Source: Verrucomicrobiota bacterium
GTDB taxonomy: Bacteria; Verrucomicrobiota; Kiritimatiellia; CAIVKH01
NCBI GenBank assembly: GCA_024233345.1
Contig: JACKPT010000001.1
Location: forward strand, 186,001 to 250,000
Direction of reading: 5' to 3'
DNA: 64,000 bases
The position numbers were made by a program, and so were the translations under genes. The first letter of the stretch is position 1. Every line of letters starts with the position of its first letter. This document shows positions 56,434 to 64,000 of this stretch, one piece after another. Below the pieces are notes generated by a model. The model made no database searches, was not told the DNA's origin, and worked only from the letters and a program-made list of their open reading frames with translations.

Positions 56434-57102
56434 ATGAACTTGCTCACCTCACAATCCATTTCATCGGTTGTTCTGGTAGAAGACCACCAGTTGATGCGGG
56501 AGTGCTTGGTGCGCCGCCTCTCGGACCTCTCCTCACTGACGGTGGTTGGCGACTATGGCTCCGCAGAAGATTTCCTGGCGGCATTTCCACAGGGCCCGGG
56601 CTCGTCTGTTTGTCTGATCGACCTGAACTTGCCGAAGATGTCCGGTCTGGCCCTGATTGCCGACGGGGTTCGCCAATGGCCGGGGTTTGCTGCGGTTGCC
56701 GTCACCGTGTGGGATCATGTGCGGTATGCTGCACAGGCCCTTCAAGCCGGGGCGTTGGGATATGTAACCAAGGCTTCGCCATTTTCAGAACTTGTGGAGG
56801 CCATCCAATCGGCCAGTCGCGGTCAGAAGTACATCTGTACCGAAGTGGCGCGTGCGCTGAAGGCTCACGCCCTCTACCGGACCATGGACCCGGTGATCTC
56901 CAGCCTTTCGGACCGGGAGTTTGAGGTGTTTACCCTGCTCGGGAAGGGGCGCGCGCTCAAGGAGATCGCCGACGAGCTGGGGGTCAACTACAAGACGGTG
57001 TCGACCTATCGAGCCCGGGTGATGGAGAAGCTGCAGATGAAATCCAACGTGGATCTGATTCGCCTGGCCCTTGAAGTCGATGGGCAAATTAACCGGTCAT
57101 GA
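56434..57102 (+). CDS. NarL/LuxR-type response regulator
   Basis: The 222-residue protein has a receiver domain (residues ~12-130) with acidic pocket VEDH, phosphorylation site in VCLIDLNLPKMSG and a conserved Lys in GYVTKASPFSEL. Its C-terminal LuxR-type helix-turn-helix is LSDREFEVFTLLGKGRALKEIADELGVNYKTVSTYRARVMEKL. It should activate or repress genes on phosphorylation. It is convergent with the signalling cluster at 57107-60082, whose kinase may be its partner. Confidence 0.93.
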   Translation: MNLLTSQSISSVVLVEDHQLMRECLVRRLSDLSSLTVVGDYGSAEDFLAAFPQGPGSSVCLIDLNLPKMSGLALIADGVRQWPGFAAVAVTVWDHVRYAAQALQAGALGYVTKASPFSELVEAIQSASRGQKYICTEVARALKAHALYRTMDPVISSLSDREFEVFTLLGKGRALKEIADELGVNYKTVSTYRARVMEKLQMKSNVDLIRLALEVDGQINRS

Positions 57103-57106
57103 TCGA

Positions 57107-58408
57107 TTACGCCGGGGCGGTCAGCGGTTGCTCGGATCCGATTGCCATGATGCCGGTGATGCCGCCCTGCTCATCGGTGATCGGGCGAAAGGTCCAGCGA
57201 ATCGGATTCTCTCCCGTCTCGGAAGGGTCGCACATCCACTCCTGGGCAAGTCGAACCAGGTCGCCACTGGCCATAGCCTGGTTGATGCCTTCGGCAAAAA
57301 TGGCGGCGAGGGATGATTCAAAGATATCTTCGGGGAGTTTGCCAACCGCTTGCTGGGGCGAGTTCAGCTTGCAGAGGTTTGCGGTCAAGGCGTTGATCTG
57401 GAGGATGTGGCGGGAAGCATCCAACAGACAGATCGGTTGGCGCAGGGTGTCGAAGAGTGTTTGCAGGTGCTTCTGGTGATTGCGCGAAGATTCACTGAGC
57501 TGGGTGGCCATGAAGATTTCGTCCTGCAGCCTGCGGTTTGACGCCTTCATGGACTGGTAGGTCCATCGATAATCCAGGACCAATCCGATACAGGGAAGCA
57601 GGTAGCCGATCAATTTTCCGGTATTGGCGGCAAAAATTGCCCATCCGCAACAGGTCTGGGGGGACAAGGCAATCACCATATGGGCCAGGCCCAGCGGGAT
57701 GCACGCGAGCATCATGCTCTGCCCGAAAACCGAGGGATGCCATTGGATATACGTAGGAAGAATAAAGGCGCCGAGAATCACAAACAGGACCACCGGGATC
57801 CAGGCGATCAAATGAGCCATTCCTCCCCCCTCCGCGAAGGCCCGCTGCAGCCCGGCTTGTCCGGTCAGGGTATGCAGCATTCCGAGGCTGATGAGGGCCA
57901 GGCCGGTGGTGATGCCGATGGCCCACTGGGTCGCCTTCCGTTGCCGTTCCCGGCCGCGTATGGTGTCGGTAATCAGGAAAATCGTGGGCAGCAGACAGAG
58001 GTAGGTCACAACCAATCCATCGGAAATCACCCAGGACATCGGGAGGTAGATTTGCAGCGGGGCGGTGGTGGGGATCCATCCGAAGAGTACCCCCAATTGC
58101 ATGAGTTCCATGATCCCTCCGGCGAGCAATGGGCCGGCGAGAAGCGGCTTTACCAGCCGCCCGGTTTCCGCGAACTCCAGAAAACACAGGACGGCGATGG
58201 TAATGGAAGCGGAAAGTACCAGCGCTTTGAACATGATGACGAGGGCATAGTCATAGTCGCCGGTGGTGATTCCTTCCGTCATGGGAATCCCATTCAACCC
58301 GGCAGTCAGGGCCAGCAGGAAGGGCAGGAGGCCCGCGCCGATCATCAGAATCAGGTGAAGGGGCTTGAGGGTGGTGTTGGTTGGGTTGTTCTGATTCGAC
58401 CGTTTCAT
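57107..58408 (-). CDS. Multi-pass membrane sensor with a C-terminal PAS-like domain
   Basis: The 433-residue protein has about eight transmembrane helices over residues 15-290, for example LILMIGAGLLPFLLALTAGL and CCGWAIFAANTGKLIGYLLP. A coiled-coil linker (DEIFMATQLSESSRNHQKHLQTLFDTL) and a PAS-like domain (PICLLDASRHILQINALTANLCKL to GITGIMAIGSEQ) complete it. No kinase, cyclase or phosphatase domain follows, so it must signal through partners. AGGAGG precedes the ATG at 58408. It is the last gene of the regulator-kinase-sensor group, 13 bases after the kinase. Confidence 0.8.
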   Translation of the reverse strand: MKRSNQNNPTNTTLKPLHLILMIGAGLLPFLLALTAGLNGIPMTEGITTGDYDYALVIMFKALVLSASITIAVLCFLEFAETGRLVKPLLAGPLLAGGIMELMQLGVLFGWIPTTAPLQIYLPMSWVISDGLVVTYLCLLPTIFLITDTIRGRERQRKATQWAIGITTGLALISLGMLHTLTGQAGLQRAFAEGGGMAHLIAWIPVVLFVILGAFILPTYIQWHPSVFGQSMMLACIPLGLAHMVIALSPQTCCGWAIFAANTGKLIGYLLPCIGLVLDYRWTYQSMKASNRRLQDEIFMATQLSESSRNHQKHLQTLFDTLRQPICLLDASRHILQINALTANLCKLNSPQQAVGKLPEDIFESSLAAIFAEGINQAMASGDLVRLAQEWMCDPSETGENPIRWTFRPITDEQGGITGIMAIGSEQPLTAPA

Positions 58409-58421
58409 GGCTTGCGTCCTC

Positions 58422-59711
58422 CTATAAAATAAATTGAATGGTGGCCACAGAGCCTCCATCCGGGTGGTTTTGCAGTGTGAGCCGACCGCCATGCAGATCG
58501 AGAATCATTTTGCAGACGGACAGGCCCAGTCCGGTTCCGCCGCTTCCGGCACGGGTCGTGAAAAAGGGATCGAAGACATGTTCCAGGTCTTCCTCGCGTA
58601 TGCCGGTTCCCGAGTCCTGCACTTCGAGGAGGGCGATTTCCGGCATTCCCTCGCTGGTGGCATCCGATGAATCGACTGGAAACTGGGTGCGGCGGGTGCG
58701 AATGCGCAGAAGTCCCCCGTTGGGCATGGCCTGGGATGCATTGCCGATCAGGTTGATCATGACCTGAATCATTTTCTGGCGATCCAATTCGATTTCCGGA
58801 AGTTCCTCGTCCAGGTCAGCCAGCACCTCGATACCACTGGTGCACAGACTGGTACCCATGATCACGAGGGCTTCCCGGACCACTTCATTCAAGGGAAAGG
58901 CTTCGACCTGCAGCGCCCTTGGGGCGGCATAATCGAGCATTTCCGATAAAATGGTGTTGGCCCGGTCGAGGGCAGAGACCATTTCCGGCAGGGTTCGGGC
59001 AATCGCCTGGGGGGCTTTTTCCGGTTGGGCCCCGCTGAGGTAGTCGAGGCCCATGCGAATAATCGCGAGCGGGTTTTTGATTTCGTGGGCGATACCGGCA
59101 GCCATCTGGCCCATGCTTTTGATCTTTTCAGATTCCACCAGGGCCAGTCGGGTCTGCTCCAGGGAGGCCATGGTACGCTGCAACTCCTGATTGCGTTGTT
59201 CAAGGCTGCGATTGGCCGCCCGCAGGGCCTGGTCGATATGGTGGCGGGTGACCGCGTAATGGAGCACGCGTGTAAGCAGGCCGGGTACATTGAGCTCGTG
59301 CTTGTAGAGGTAATCCTGGGCGCCTTCGCCCACTGCCCGGACGGCAATCTCGGTATCCGGGTCGCCGGTGAGAATAACCACGGCGGTCTCGGGGGCGGCG
59401 CGATGGACCGCGGCAAAGGTCTCCCATCCCTCACTATCCGGCAGGTTCAAATCGATGAGCACCACGTCATAGGCATTTTGATTCAGCGCAGCAACCGTCG
59501 CGGCCAGGCTGGTTGTCCGCTGGATCTGGAAGGCCTGAGGTTCCTCCCGTTGAAGAATATAGAGCACCACCTCGGCGGGAAGATCCTCGTCCTCCAGATA
59601 CAGGACCCGAACATGGTGACGCCACCAGGGATGAGACACAGCACCCTGCCCTTCGTCGGGATCGAAAATCGCACGACGATGCGCTTGCTCTGGCGGCACT
59701 GGCTCACTCAT
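58422..59711 (-). CDS. Hybrid sensor kinase with an N-terminal receiver domain
   Basis: The 429-residue cytoplasmic protein has a receiver domain at ~35-150 (VLYLEDEDLPAEVVL, VVLIDLNLPDSEGWE, YLYKHEL), then a coiled coil. A HisKA domain follows with H-box MGQMAAGIAHEIKNPLAIIRMG, then an HATPase with N-box VMINLIGNASQAMPNGG, G1 VQDSGTGIREEDL and G2 GGTGLGLSVCKMIL. No membrane segment is present, so input probably comes from the membrane protein downstream or by phosphotransfer from the regulator upstream. Its ATG overlaps the regulator's stop (ATGA). Confidence 0.93.
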   Translation of the reverse strand: MSEPVPPEQAHRRAIFDPDEGQGAVSHPWWRHHVRVLYLEDEDLPAEVVLYILQREEPQAFQIQRTTSLAATVAALNQNAYDVVLIDLNLPDSEGWETFAAVHRAAPETAVVILTGDPDTEIAVRAVGEGAQDYLYKHELNVPGLLTRVLHYAVTRHHIDQALRAANRSLEQRNQELQRTMASLEQTRLALVESEKIKSMGQMAAGIAHEIKNPLAIIRMGLDYLSGAQPEKAPQAIARTLPEMVSALDRANTILSEMLDYAAPRALQVEAFPLNEVVREALVIMGTSLCTSGIEVLADLDEELPEIELDRQKMIQVMINLIGNASQAMPNGGLLRIRTRRTQFPVDSSDATSEGMPEIALLEVQDSGTGIREEDLEHVFDPFFTTRAGSGGTGLGLSVCKMILDLHGGRLTLQNHPDGGSVATIQFIL

Positions 59712-60082
59712 TTTTTCAAGACCTGGCGGATGGTGTCAATCAACTGGGTGAAAGAGACCGGTTTAATCAAGACCTGGTGCTTGATAAACAGCGCATTTTC
59801 CACATCGGGTTGGTCCTTGGACATGGCTGCGGTAAGAAAGATAATCGGTATTGCCCCCAATTCCTCGCTGCTTTCCCACTCGGTGGCAAGCTGCAGTCCG
59901 CTTTTCCCCGGCATCAGAATATCCAGAATGACCACGTCGGGCTTGAAGTACTTCGCTGTCTGGGTGGCCTTGAGCGGGTCGTTCTCGATCTTGACCTCGA
60001 AGTCTCCGGTGTCTTCCAAATTCATGCTCATCAAACGGGTAAAGGATACTTCATCGTCGATAATTAGAATTCGCTTGCTCAT
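59708..60082 (-). CDS. Single-domain response regulator
   Basis: The 124-residue receiver-only protein has IDDEVSFTRLM (acidic pair), phosphorylation site VVILDILMPGKSG, conserved Thr in IIFLTAAMSK and Lys in VLIKPVSFTQL. It lacks an output domain, so it works by phosphotransfer or protein contact (CheY-like). AAGGAG lies ten bases before the ATG at 60082. It starts the three-gene signalling operon. Confidence 0.93.
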   Translation of the reverse strand: MSKRILIIDDEVSFTRLMSMNLEDTGDFEVKIENDPLKATQTAKYFKPDVVILDILMPGKSGLQLATEWESSEELGAIPIIFLTAAMSKDQPDVENALFIKHQVLIKPVSFTQLIDTIRQVLKK

Positions 60083-60264
60083 GGTGGAATCTCCTTGTTT
60101 CCAGTCTGGCGGTAGAACGGTAAACAAAGCAAGGTCCGGGGTTGTAGGAATTGGATGACAGGGGGTGGGGGATCTTCTGGCTCAGAACTCAGGGAGACGC
60201 GGGTTTGGGGTAAGAGGGCGAGTGATCGGAAGGCCAGATTCGGCCTCATGGATACGCTTCGCAG

Positions 60265-60292
60265 TTGACGTCCCCTCCGGGTTCCGTATCGT
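60265..60292 (+). promoter_or_regulatory. Candidate promoter of the his genes (possibly leaderless)
   Basis: TTGACG at 60265-60270 and TATCGT at 60287-60292 are 16 bases apart. Transcription would begin near 60299, at or beside the hisB start codon, which also lacks a clear ribosome-binding site. The -10 box is a moderate match only. Confidence 0.35.
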
Positions 60293-60301
60293 GAGACGGT
60301 G

Positions 60302-60895
60302 ATGGCAAAACGAACAGGTACAACCAAGCGCTCGACCCGGGAAACCGCGATCGAATTGAGTCTCAACCTCGATGGTGAGGGCAAGACCTCGATCAATACT
60401 GGTATTCCCTTTTTTGATCACATGCTCGAACTGCTGGCTCGCCATGCTTTGCTGGATCTGACGGTGAAAGCCAAGGGCGATCTGGCGGTGGATTATCATC
60501 ATACGGTGGAGGATATCGGACTGGTGCTCGGCGATGTACTGGCCCAGGCCCTTGGAAACCGTAAAGGCATTGCCCGGTATGGGTTCAGTCTGCTTCCGAT
60601 GGATGAGGCTTTGTGCGAGGTGGCGATCGATCTCGGTGGCCGCCCCTACCTGGTCTACAAGGTGGATTGCCGGAAAAAGAAGATTCGCGATTTCGATGTG
60701 TTCCTGATCAAACACTTCTTTGAATCCTTTGCCCAGAAATCGGGGATGAACCTGCACATTCATCAGCGGTATGGCGAAGATGTCCACCATGCCTATGAAG
60801 CAATGTTCAAGGGGGTGGCCCGCGCCCTGTACATGGCTTGCGCACGGGATCCCCGGGTCAAGGGCGTCCCCTCGAGCAAGGGCTTGATCGGTTGA
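60302..60895 (+). CDS. hisB: Imidazoleglycerol-phosphate dehydratase
   Basis: The 197-residue enzyme carries out the sixth step of histidine synthesis. It has RSTRETAIELSLNLDGEGKTSINTGIPFFDHML, the metal-binding DYHHTVEDIGLVLG, PMDEALCEVAIDLGGRPYLVY and the second metal site GEDVHHAYEAMFKGVARAL. It is the single-domain form, not fused to histidinol phosphatase. The ATG at 60302 follows a GTG at 60299 that could also serve. Confidence 0.95.
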   Translation: MAKRTGTTKRSTRETAIELSLNLDGEGKTSINTGIPFFDHMLELLARHALLDLTVKAKGDLAVDYHHTVEDIGLVLGDVLAQALGNRKGIARYGFSLLPMDEALCEVAIDLGGRPYLVYKVDCRKKKIRDFDVFLIKHFFESFAQKSGMNLHIHQRYGEDVHHAYEAMFKGVARALYMACARDPRVKGVPSSKGLIG

Positions 60896-60995
60896 CCCTG
60901 CGGTGCGGGGAGGGGCAGGTTTTTCTGCGGCCGCTCCGGCCCTCCCCGGCGCCGGGGATCGACACGATTGCTGAACCATCGACTTGGAAAATGAA

Positions 60996-61628
60996 ATGAT
61001 TGGTATTGTAGATTATGGCATGGGAAATCTTGGCAGTGTGACCAATGCCTGTAGATTTCTAAACCTGCCTTGTACCGTGGTGACCGCTCCCTCCGAGGTC
61101 TCGGGCTGCCGCGCCCTCATTCTGCCCGGGGTAGGAGCTTTCGGGGACTGTATGAAACACATTCGTTCCCACGATCTGGAGCCGGTGATACAGGACTGGA
61201 TTGCCGCTGACCGCCCGTTTCTGGGAATCTGCGTCGGGTTGCAGGTTTTATTTGCCGGGAGCGAGGAGTCGCCAGGGGTTCCGGGTTTGGGCATCTTCTC
61301 CGGAATGGTTCACAAGTTTCCGGGAGGGGATGGGTTGAAGATTCCCCAGATCGGATGGAATCGGGTGACCTGGAAAAAGACAGGGCACCCGGTCATGGAG
61401 GGGATTCCGGACGGTTCGCATTTCTATTTTGTCCACTCGTACTACGTGGACTGTGCAGATTCGGCGTGGGTCGCGGCGACCACGGAATTCGGCATCACCT
61501 ACACCTGTGCGGTGACCCGGGGGAATCTGTTTGCCGTCCAGTTTCACCCTGAAAAAAGTCAGAAGGTTGGTTTGGCCCTGCTGCAGAATTTCGCGACGCG
61601 GGCTGCCGGCTCGGAGGTTCGGGTCTGA
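60996..61628 (+). CDS. hisH: Imidazole glycerol phosphate synthase, glutaminase subunit
   Basis: The 210-residue class I glutamine amidotransferase has IGIVDYGMGNLGSV, PGVGAFGDCM, nucleophile Cys in FLGICVGLQVLF and the His-Glu pair in VQFHPEKSQ. It feeds ammonia to HisF, whose gene is not adjacent here. The ATG at 60996 starts the conserved region; a TTG at 60984 is an alternative. About 100 bases separate it from hisB, with a GGGGAGGG/CCCTCCCC stem (60906-60949) in between. Its stop overlaps hisA by one base. Confidence 0.95.
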   Translation: MIGIVDYGMGNLGSVTNACRFLNLPCTVVTAPSEVSGCRALILPGVGAFGDCMKHIRSHDLEPVIQDWIAADRPFLGICVGLQVLFAGSEESPGVPGLGIFSGMVHKFPGGDGLKIPQIGWNRVTWKKTGHPVMEGIPDGSHFYFVHSYYVDCADSAWVAATTEFGITYTCAVTRGNLFAVQFHPEKSQKVGLALLQNFATRAAGSEVRV

Positions 61629-62347
61629 TGTTTACGATTTATCCTGCCATTGATCTGAAGGGGGGGCGGTGCGTGCGTCTGCTCCAGGGCAAGGCCGACG
61701 CGGAAACGGTTTATGGCCATGACCCGGTGGCAATGGCACGGCGGTGGGTGGATGAAGGTGCCCGCTGGCTGCATGTGGTGGATCTGGATGGTGCCTTTGA
61801 GGGACGTCCCGCCCATACCGAAGTGATACGCAACATCGTGGCGGCGGTGCCGGTACCGGTCCAGGTCGGGGGTGGTTTGCGCACCGATGAGCACCTGAAG
61901 GTGCTGGCGGAGACCGGGGTGTCACGTATGATCCTGGGGACCCGGGCTTGGGAGAAGCCCGATGCCCTCGCCGCTCTCGCGGAGCGATATGGCGAGGCGG
62001 TCGCGGTGGGCATCGATGCCCGCGACGGGCTCGTGCAGATTCGCGGCTGGACCGAAACCACCAGCCTAACCGCAGTCGACCTGGCCAGGCAAGCCGATGC
62101 GATGGGCATTCGCACCCTGATTATCACCGATACCGCCACCGATGGGATGCTCCAGGGGGTCAATGCCGCCGCGATGGATGAGGTCTGTGCCGCGGTTGCC
62201 TGCAACGTCATTGCATCCGGGGGAGTTTCCACGGCCGAGGATGTCGCTCGCCTTCAGAAACTGGGCCGCGATAATTTGATCGGGGCGATTGTGGGCAAGG
62301 CCTTATACGAGGGCCGGGTGAGCCTGCAGCAATTGCAGGCGGGCTGA
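61628..62347 (+). CDS. hisA: ProFAR isomerase
   Basis: The 239-residue half-barrel-duplicated enzyme isomerises ProFAR to PRFAR in histidine synthesis. Catalytic acids are in PAIDLKGGRCVRLLQG and IITDTATDGMLQG. Phosphate sites are VQVGGGLRT, RMILGTRAW, IASGGVST and GAIVGKALYEGR. The start codon overlaps the hisH stop. hisF, often next, is absent within this window. Confidence 0.95.
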   Translation: MFTIYPAIDLKGGRCVRLLQGKADAETVYGHDPVAMARRWVDEGARWLHVVDLDGAFEGRPAHTEVIRNIVAAVPVPVQVGGGLRTDEHLKVLAETGVSRMILGTRAWEKPDALAALAERYGEAVAVGIDARDGLVQIRGWTETTSLTAVDLARQADAMGIRTLIITDTATDGMLQGVNAAAMDEVCAAVACNVIASGGVSTAEDVARLQKLGRDNLIGAIVGKALYEGRVSLQQLQAG

Positions 62348-62423
62348 CGGCGGTCTTCGCCGGCGTCGGGGAGGCGTGCCTTTTCCATCGACAAGAAAAT
62401 GGGCTCCCTCGACAATGCCCACC

Positions 62424-63188
62424 ATGAATGAAGCCAACGCCAGATCGACCACATCACCGAGTCGGGATGTTTCCGCGGCTCCCCGGGATCGGCTCCCATC
62501 TATCGCCCTGATCCTCGCCAACCTCATTCCGCTGGTCGGGGTGGCGCTGCTGCACTGGGATGCATTCGATCTGATTTCCTTGTATTGGTTCGAAAACCTG
62601 GTGATCGGATTCTATACACTGGGTAAGATTCTACTGGTCAGCCATTCCGCTCCCGGGCGTCCGGCCAGCCTGAAGGCCCGCGCTGCCACCGCGCTGTTCT
62701 TTCTCGTTCACTACGGTATCTTTTGCGGCGCGCACGGCCTTCTTCTGGTTTCGGTCCTCAGCCCGGGGAGCGGATCCCCGTTGATGACCTCGGACACCCT
62801 GCTTGCCGGACCGCTGCTTTTCGTTGGGCTCTGGGTTCCGGTGGCCCGGTATCTGTGGGCGCTGAATCCGCACGAGACGATGATGGTCTTCGTCGCCCTG
62901 ATGATTTCTCACGGGGTTTCATTTGTGCAGAATTCTCTGACCGGGCAGGAGCGGGAGCAGATGACCTTGAAGACCGCGATGGCCGCGCCTTACCCGCGGA
63001 TTCTGGTGATGCACGCGACGGTGTTGCTCGGCGGTCTCCTGGTGGAGGCCATGCATTCACCGGTGGCGATGCTCATTCTGCTTGTGGCGCTGAAAACCTA
63101 TGTTGATTTCCGACTGCACCGTAAAGAACGGCACCGGTCTGCTCGCCCCTTACCCATGACTCCTGCCGAAGGAGCTGCCTCCCCATGA
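62424..63188 (+). CDS. DUF6498-like integral membrane protein
   Basis: The roughly 254-residue protein has about six hydrophobic helices, including LPSIALILANLIPLVGVALLHW, ISLYWFENLVIGFYTLGKILLV and ARAATALFFLVHYGIFCGAHG. The YWFENLxxGxxxxxKI and FFLxHYGxFxxxHG patterns match the uncharacterised DUF6498 membrane family. Start choice is uncertain: ATG at 62415 or 62424 are likely; an upstream ATG at 62376 adds a non-conserved polar stretch. Its stop overlaps the next gene (ATGA), suggesting coupling. Function is unknown. Confidence 0.75.
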   Translation: MNEANARSTTSPSRDVSAAPRDRLPSIALILANLIPLVGVALLHWDAFDLISLYWFENLVIGFYTLGKILLVSHSAPGRPASLKARAATALFFLVHYGIFCGAHGLLLVSVLSPGSGSPLMTSDTLLAGPLLFVGLWVPVARYLWALNPHETMMVFVALMISHGVSFVQNSLTGQEREQMTLKTAMAAPYPRILVMHATVLLGGLLVEAMHSPVAMLILLVALKTYVDFRLHRKERHRSARPLPMTPAEGAASP

Positions 63189-64000
63189 ACCGAATCTCCG
63201 CGTTGCTTTTCCTGGCCGCATTGGTTTCTGCCGCCTCCGGAGTCGAGGTGGAGTGGTTTCCGGCTCTGCCTTTGCGTGAGGATGTAATCACGGTGACCGC
63301 CGCAGGGACGCAGCAGGGCGGCACCTTGCACTGGGGGGTGAACCCCAAGGGGCCCCAGTGGGAAATGGCGGTCCCGGCCTATCGCCGGTATGGCACTGTG
63401 ATGGATGGCCGGGCGGCCCGGACCCCGCTGCAGGGTCCGGATGACCAGGGCATCTATCGGGTTGAGTTGGGGCCCTTCAACAGTCGCGAACAGCGGGTCG
63501 GCCATCTGGTATTTGCGATTCAATGGGCGGACGGCACCTGGGAAAATAACCAAGGCGATAACTTTGTGATTCCGGTGTCATCCGGTCGCATTCTCCTCGA
63601 TCGGGATCCGTATGGGCTCAATGAACCGGTGATCGTGAAGGTGGTGCGCAGCGCTCCCGGAGGCGAACTCCGGTGGGGCGTCAATGCCGTTCGGGGTCGC
63701 TGGCATCTCCCGGCAAAGATCTACTGGCCGAAGGGCTCGATTCCATCGGATGATGGTCTGGCGGTGGATACGCCGTTACCCGGGCCGGATGAACAGGGGA
63801 TTTCCACCCTGGTTCTGGGTCCCTTCAATCAACCCAATCAGGTGGTGACCTCGCTCCATATGGCAGTCCACTGGGGGGATCAGTGGGATACCGACTTTGG
63901 ACGGAATTTCAATGCCGCCATCGACCTTGTACCGGAAGGGGAACCCGCCATCGATTTGGTTTATCCCCAATCGGGCGATTGGGTTGAGACCCACATGAGC
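63185..64000 (+). CDS. Secreted protein with duplicated CBM25-like domains, 3' end beyond window
   Basis: The frame is open to the window edge (272 codons). After a signal peptide (MNRISALLFLAALVSAASG) there are two similar domains of about 115 residues. The first has LHWGVNPKGPQWEM, QGPDDQGIYRVELGPFN and WADGTWENNQGDNF. The second has LRWGVNAVRGRWHL, PGPDEQGISTLVLGPFN and WGDQWDTDFGRNF. The HWGVN and WxNNxGxNF patterns resemble starch-binding CBM25/CBM53 modules, so the missing part may be an alpha-glucan-active enzyme. The family assignment is by motif only. Confidence 0.7.
   Translation, partial: MNRISALLFLAALVSAASGVEVEWFPALPLREDVITVTAAGTQQGGTLHWGVNPKGPQWEMAVPAYRRYGTVMDGRAARTPLQGPDDQGIYRVELGPFNSREQRVGHLVFAIQWADGTWENNQGDNFVIPVSSGRILLDRDPYGLNEPVIVKVVRSAPGGELRWGVNAVRGRWHLPAKIYWPKGSIPSDDGLAVDTPLPGPDEQGISTLVLGPFNQPNQVVTSLHMAVHWGDQWDTDFGRNFNAAIDLVPEGEPAIDLVYPQSGDWVETHMS

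Noticed and set aside
55176..56459. A 427-codon minus-strand frame over tyrS
   Set aside because: Antisense to tyrosyl-tRNA synthetase, which has all its catalytic motifs on the other strand.

Overview
The window is about 64 kb of GC-rich chromosomal DNA from a Gram-negative bacterium. The 5' part of the 16S gene (GGATTAGGCATGCAAGTCGAACG-type sequence, split here as GGATTAGGCATG / CAAGTCGAACG), the very large secreted protein with ELWxTDGT repeats, the PVC-style C-terminal tail on that protein and the fused secDF gene fit the PVC superphylum, most likely Kiritimatiellota or a neighbouring Verrucomicrobiota lineage. That assignment is inference; aligning the 16S would settle it. Outer-membrane genes (TolC, FadL, RND pump, LpxL-like acyltransferase) confirm a diderm envelope.

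Layout. 1-4.2 kb is an accessory region. A partial secreted protein runs off the left edge, followed by palindromic and minisatellite repeats and a nitroreductase gene. Next comes an AbiE-like two-gene toxin-antitoxin module with a broken HigB/RelE-type toxin remnant. About 400 bp at the far end duplicates the nitroreductase 3' end plus its downstream DNA. 4.2-11.9 kb is one giant secreted gene (2566 aa) with a metzincin-type zinc site, five calcium-loop modules and 18 ELWxTDGT repeats. 12-20.4 kb holds uup (ABC-F) and a MarR-controlled RND efflux operon. 20.6-22.6 kb carries glyoxalase II and an AI-2E-family permease. 22.8-29.7 kb is a lipid/carbohydrate block: a DUF1365-cyclopropane synthase fusion, a FAD oxidoreductase, a Nudix hydrolase and a glycogen debranching enzyme. 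It is divergent from a sigma-70-family factor that faces a zinc-type anti-sigma-like gene.

29.8-31.6 kb holds thyA-folA and a small Cys-rich secreted protein, then fadL. 33.1-42.1 kb is a tightly overlapping run: acyltransferase, two oligopeptide-type ABC ATPases, tgt, yajC, secDF, then recJ. 42.5-47.2 kb has a three-domain reading frame (LMW phosphatase-RpiB-GlyA), a HIT protein, a secreted nuclease-like protein with a ComEA-type tail, and pyrF. 47.2-53.1 kb is a complete rRNA operon (16S, tRNA-Ala, tRNA-Ile, 23S, 5S) with a strong promoter, boxA-like elements, processing stems and a terminator. 53.3-57.1 kb holds rpsA, tyrS and a NarL-type regulator. 57.1-60.1 kb is a signalling cluster. 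60.3-62.3 kb is hisB-hisH-hisA, followed by a membrane protein and a partial secreted protein with a duplicated carbohydrate-binding-like domain.

Most of the window is housekeeping. The unusual material is the AbiE-like island with its long direct repeat, the gene fusions (PTP-RpiB-GlyA, DUF1365-CFA, nuclease-ComEA), the giant secreted protein, the sigma/anti-sigma lipid block, and several families of dispersed short repeats.
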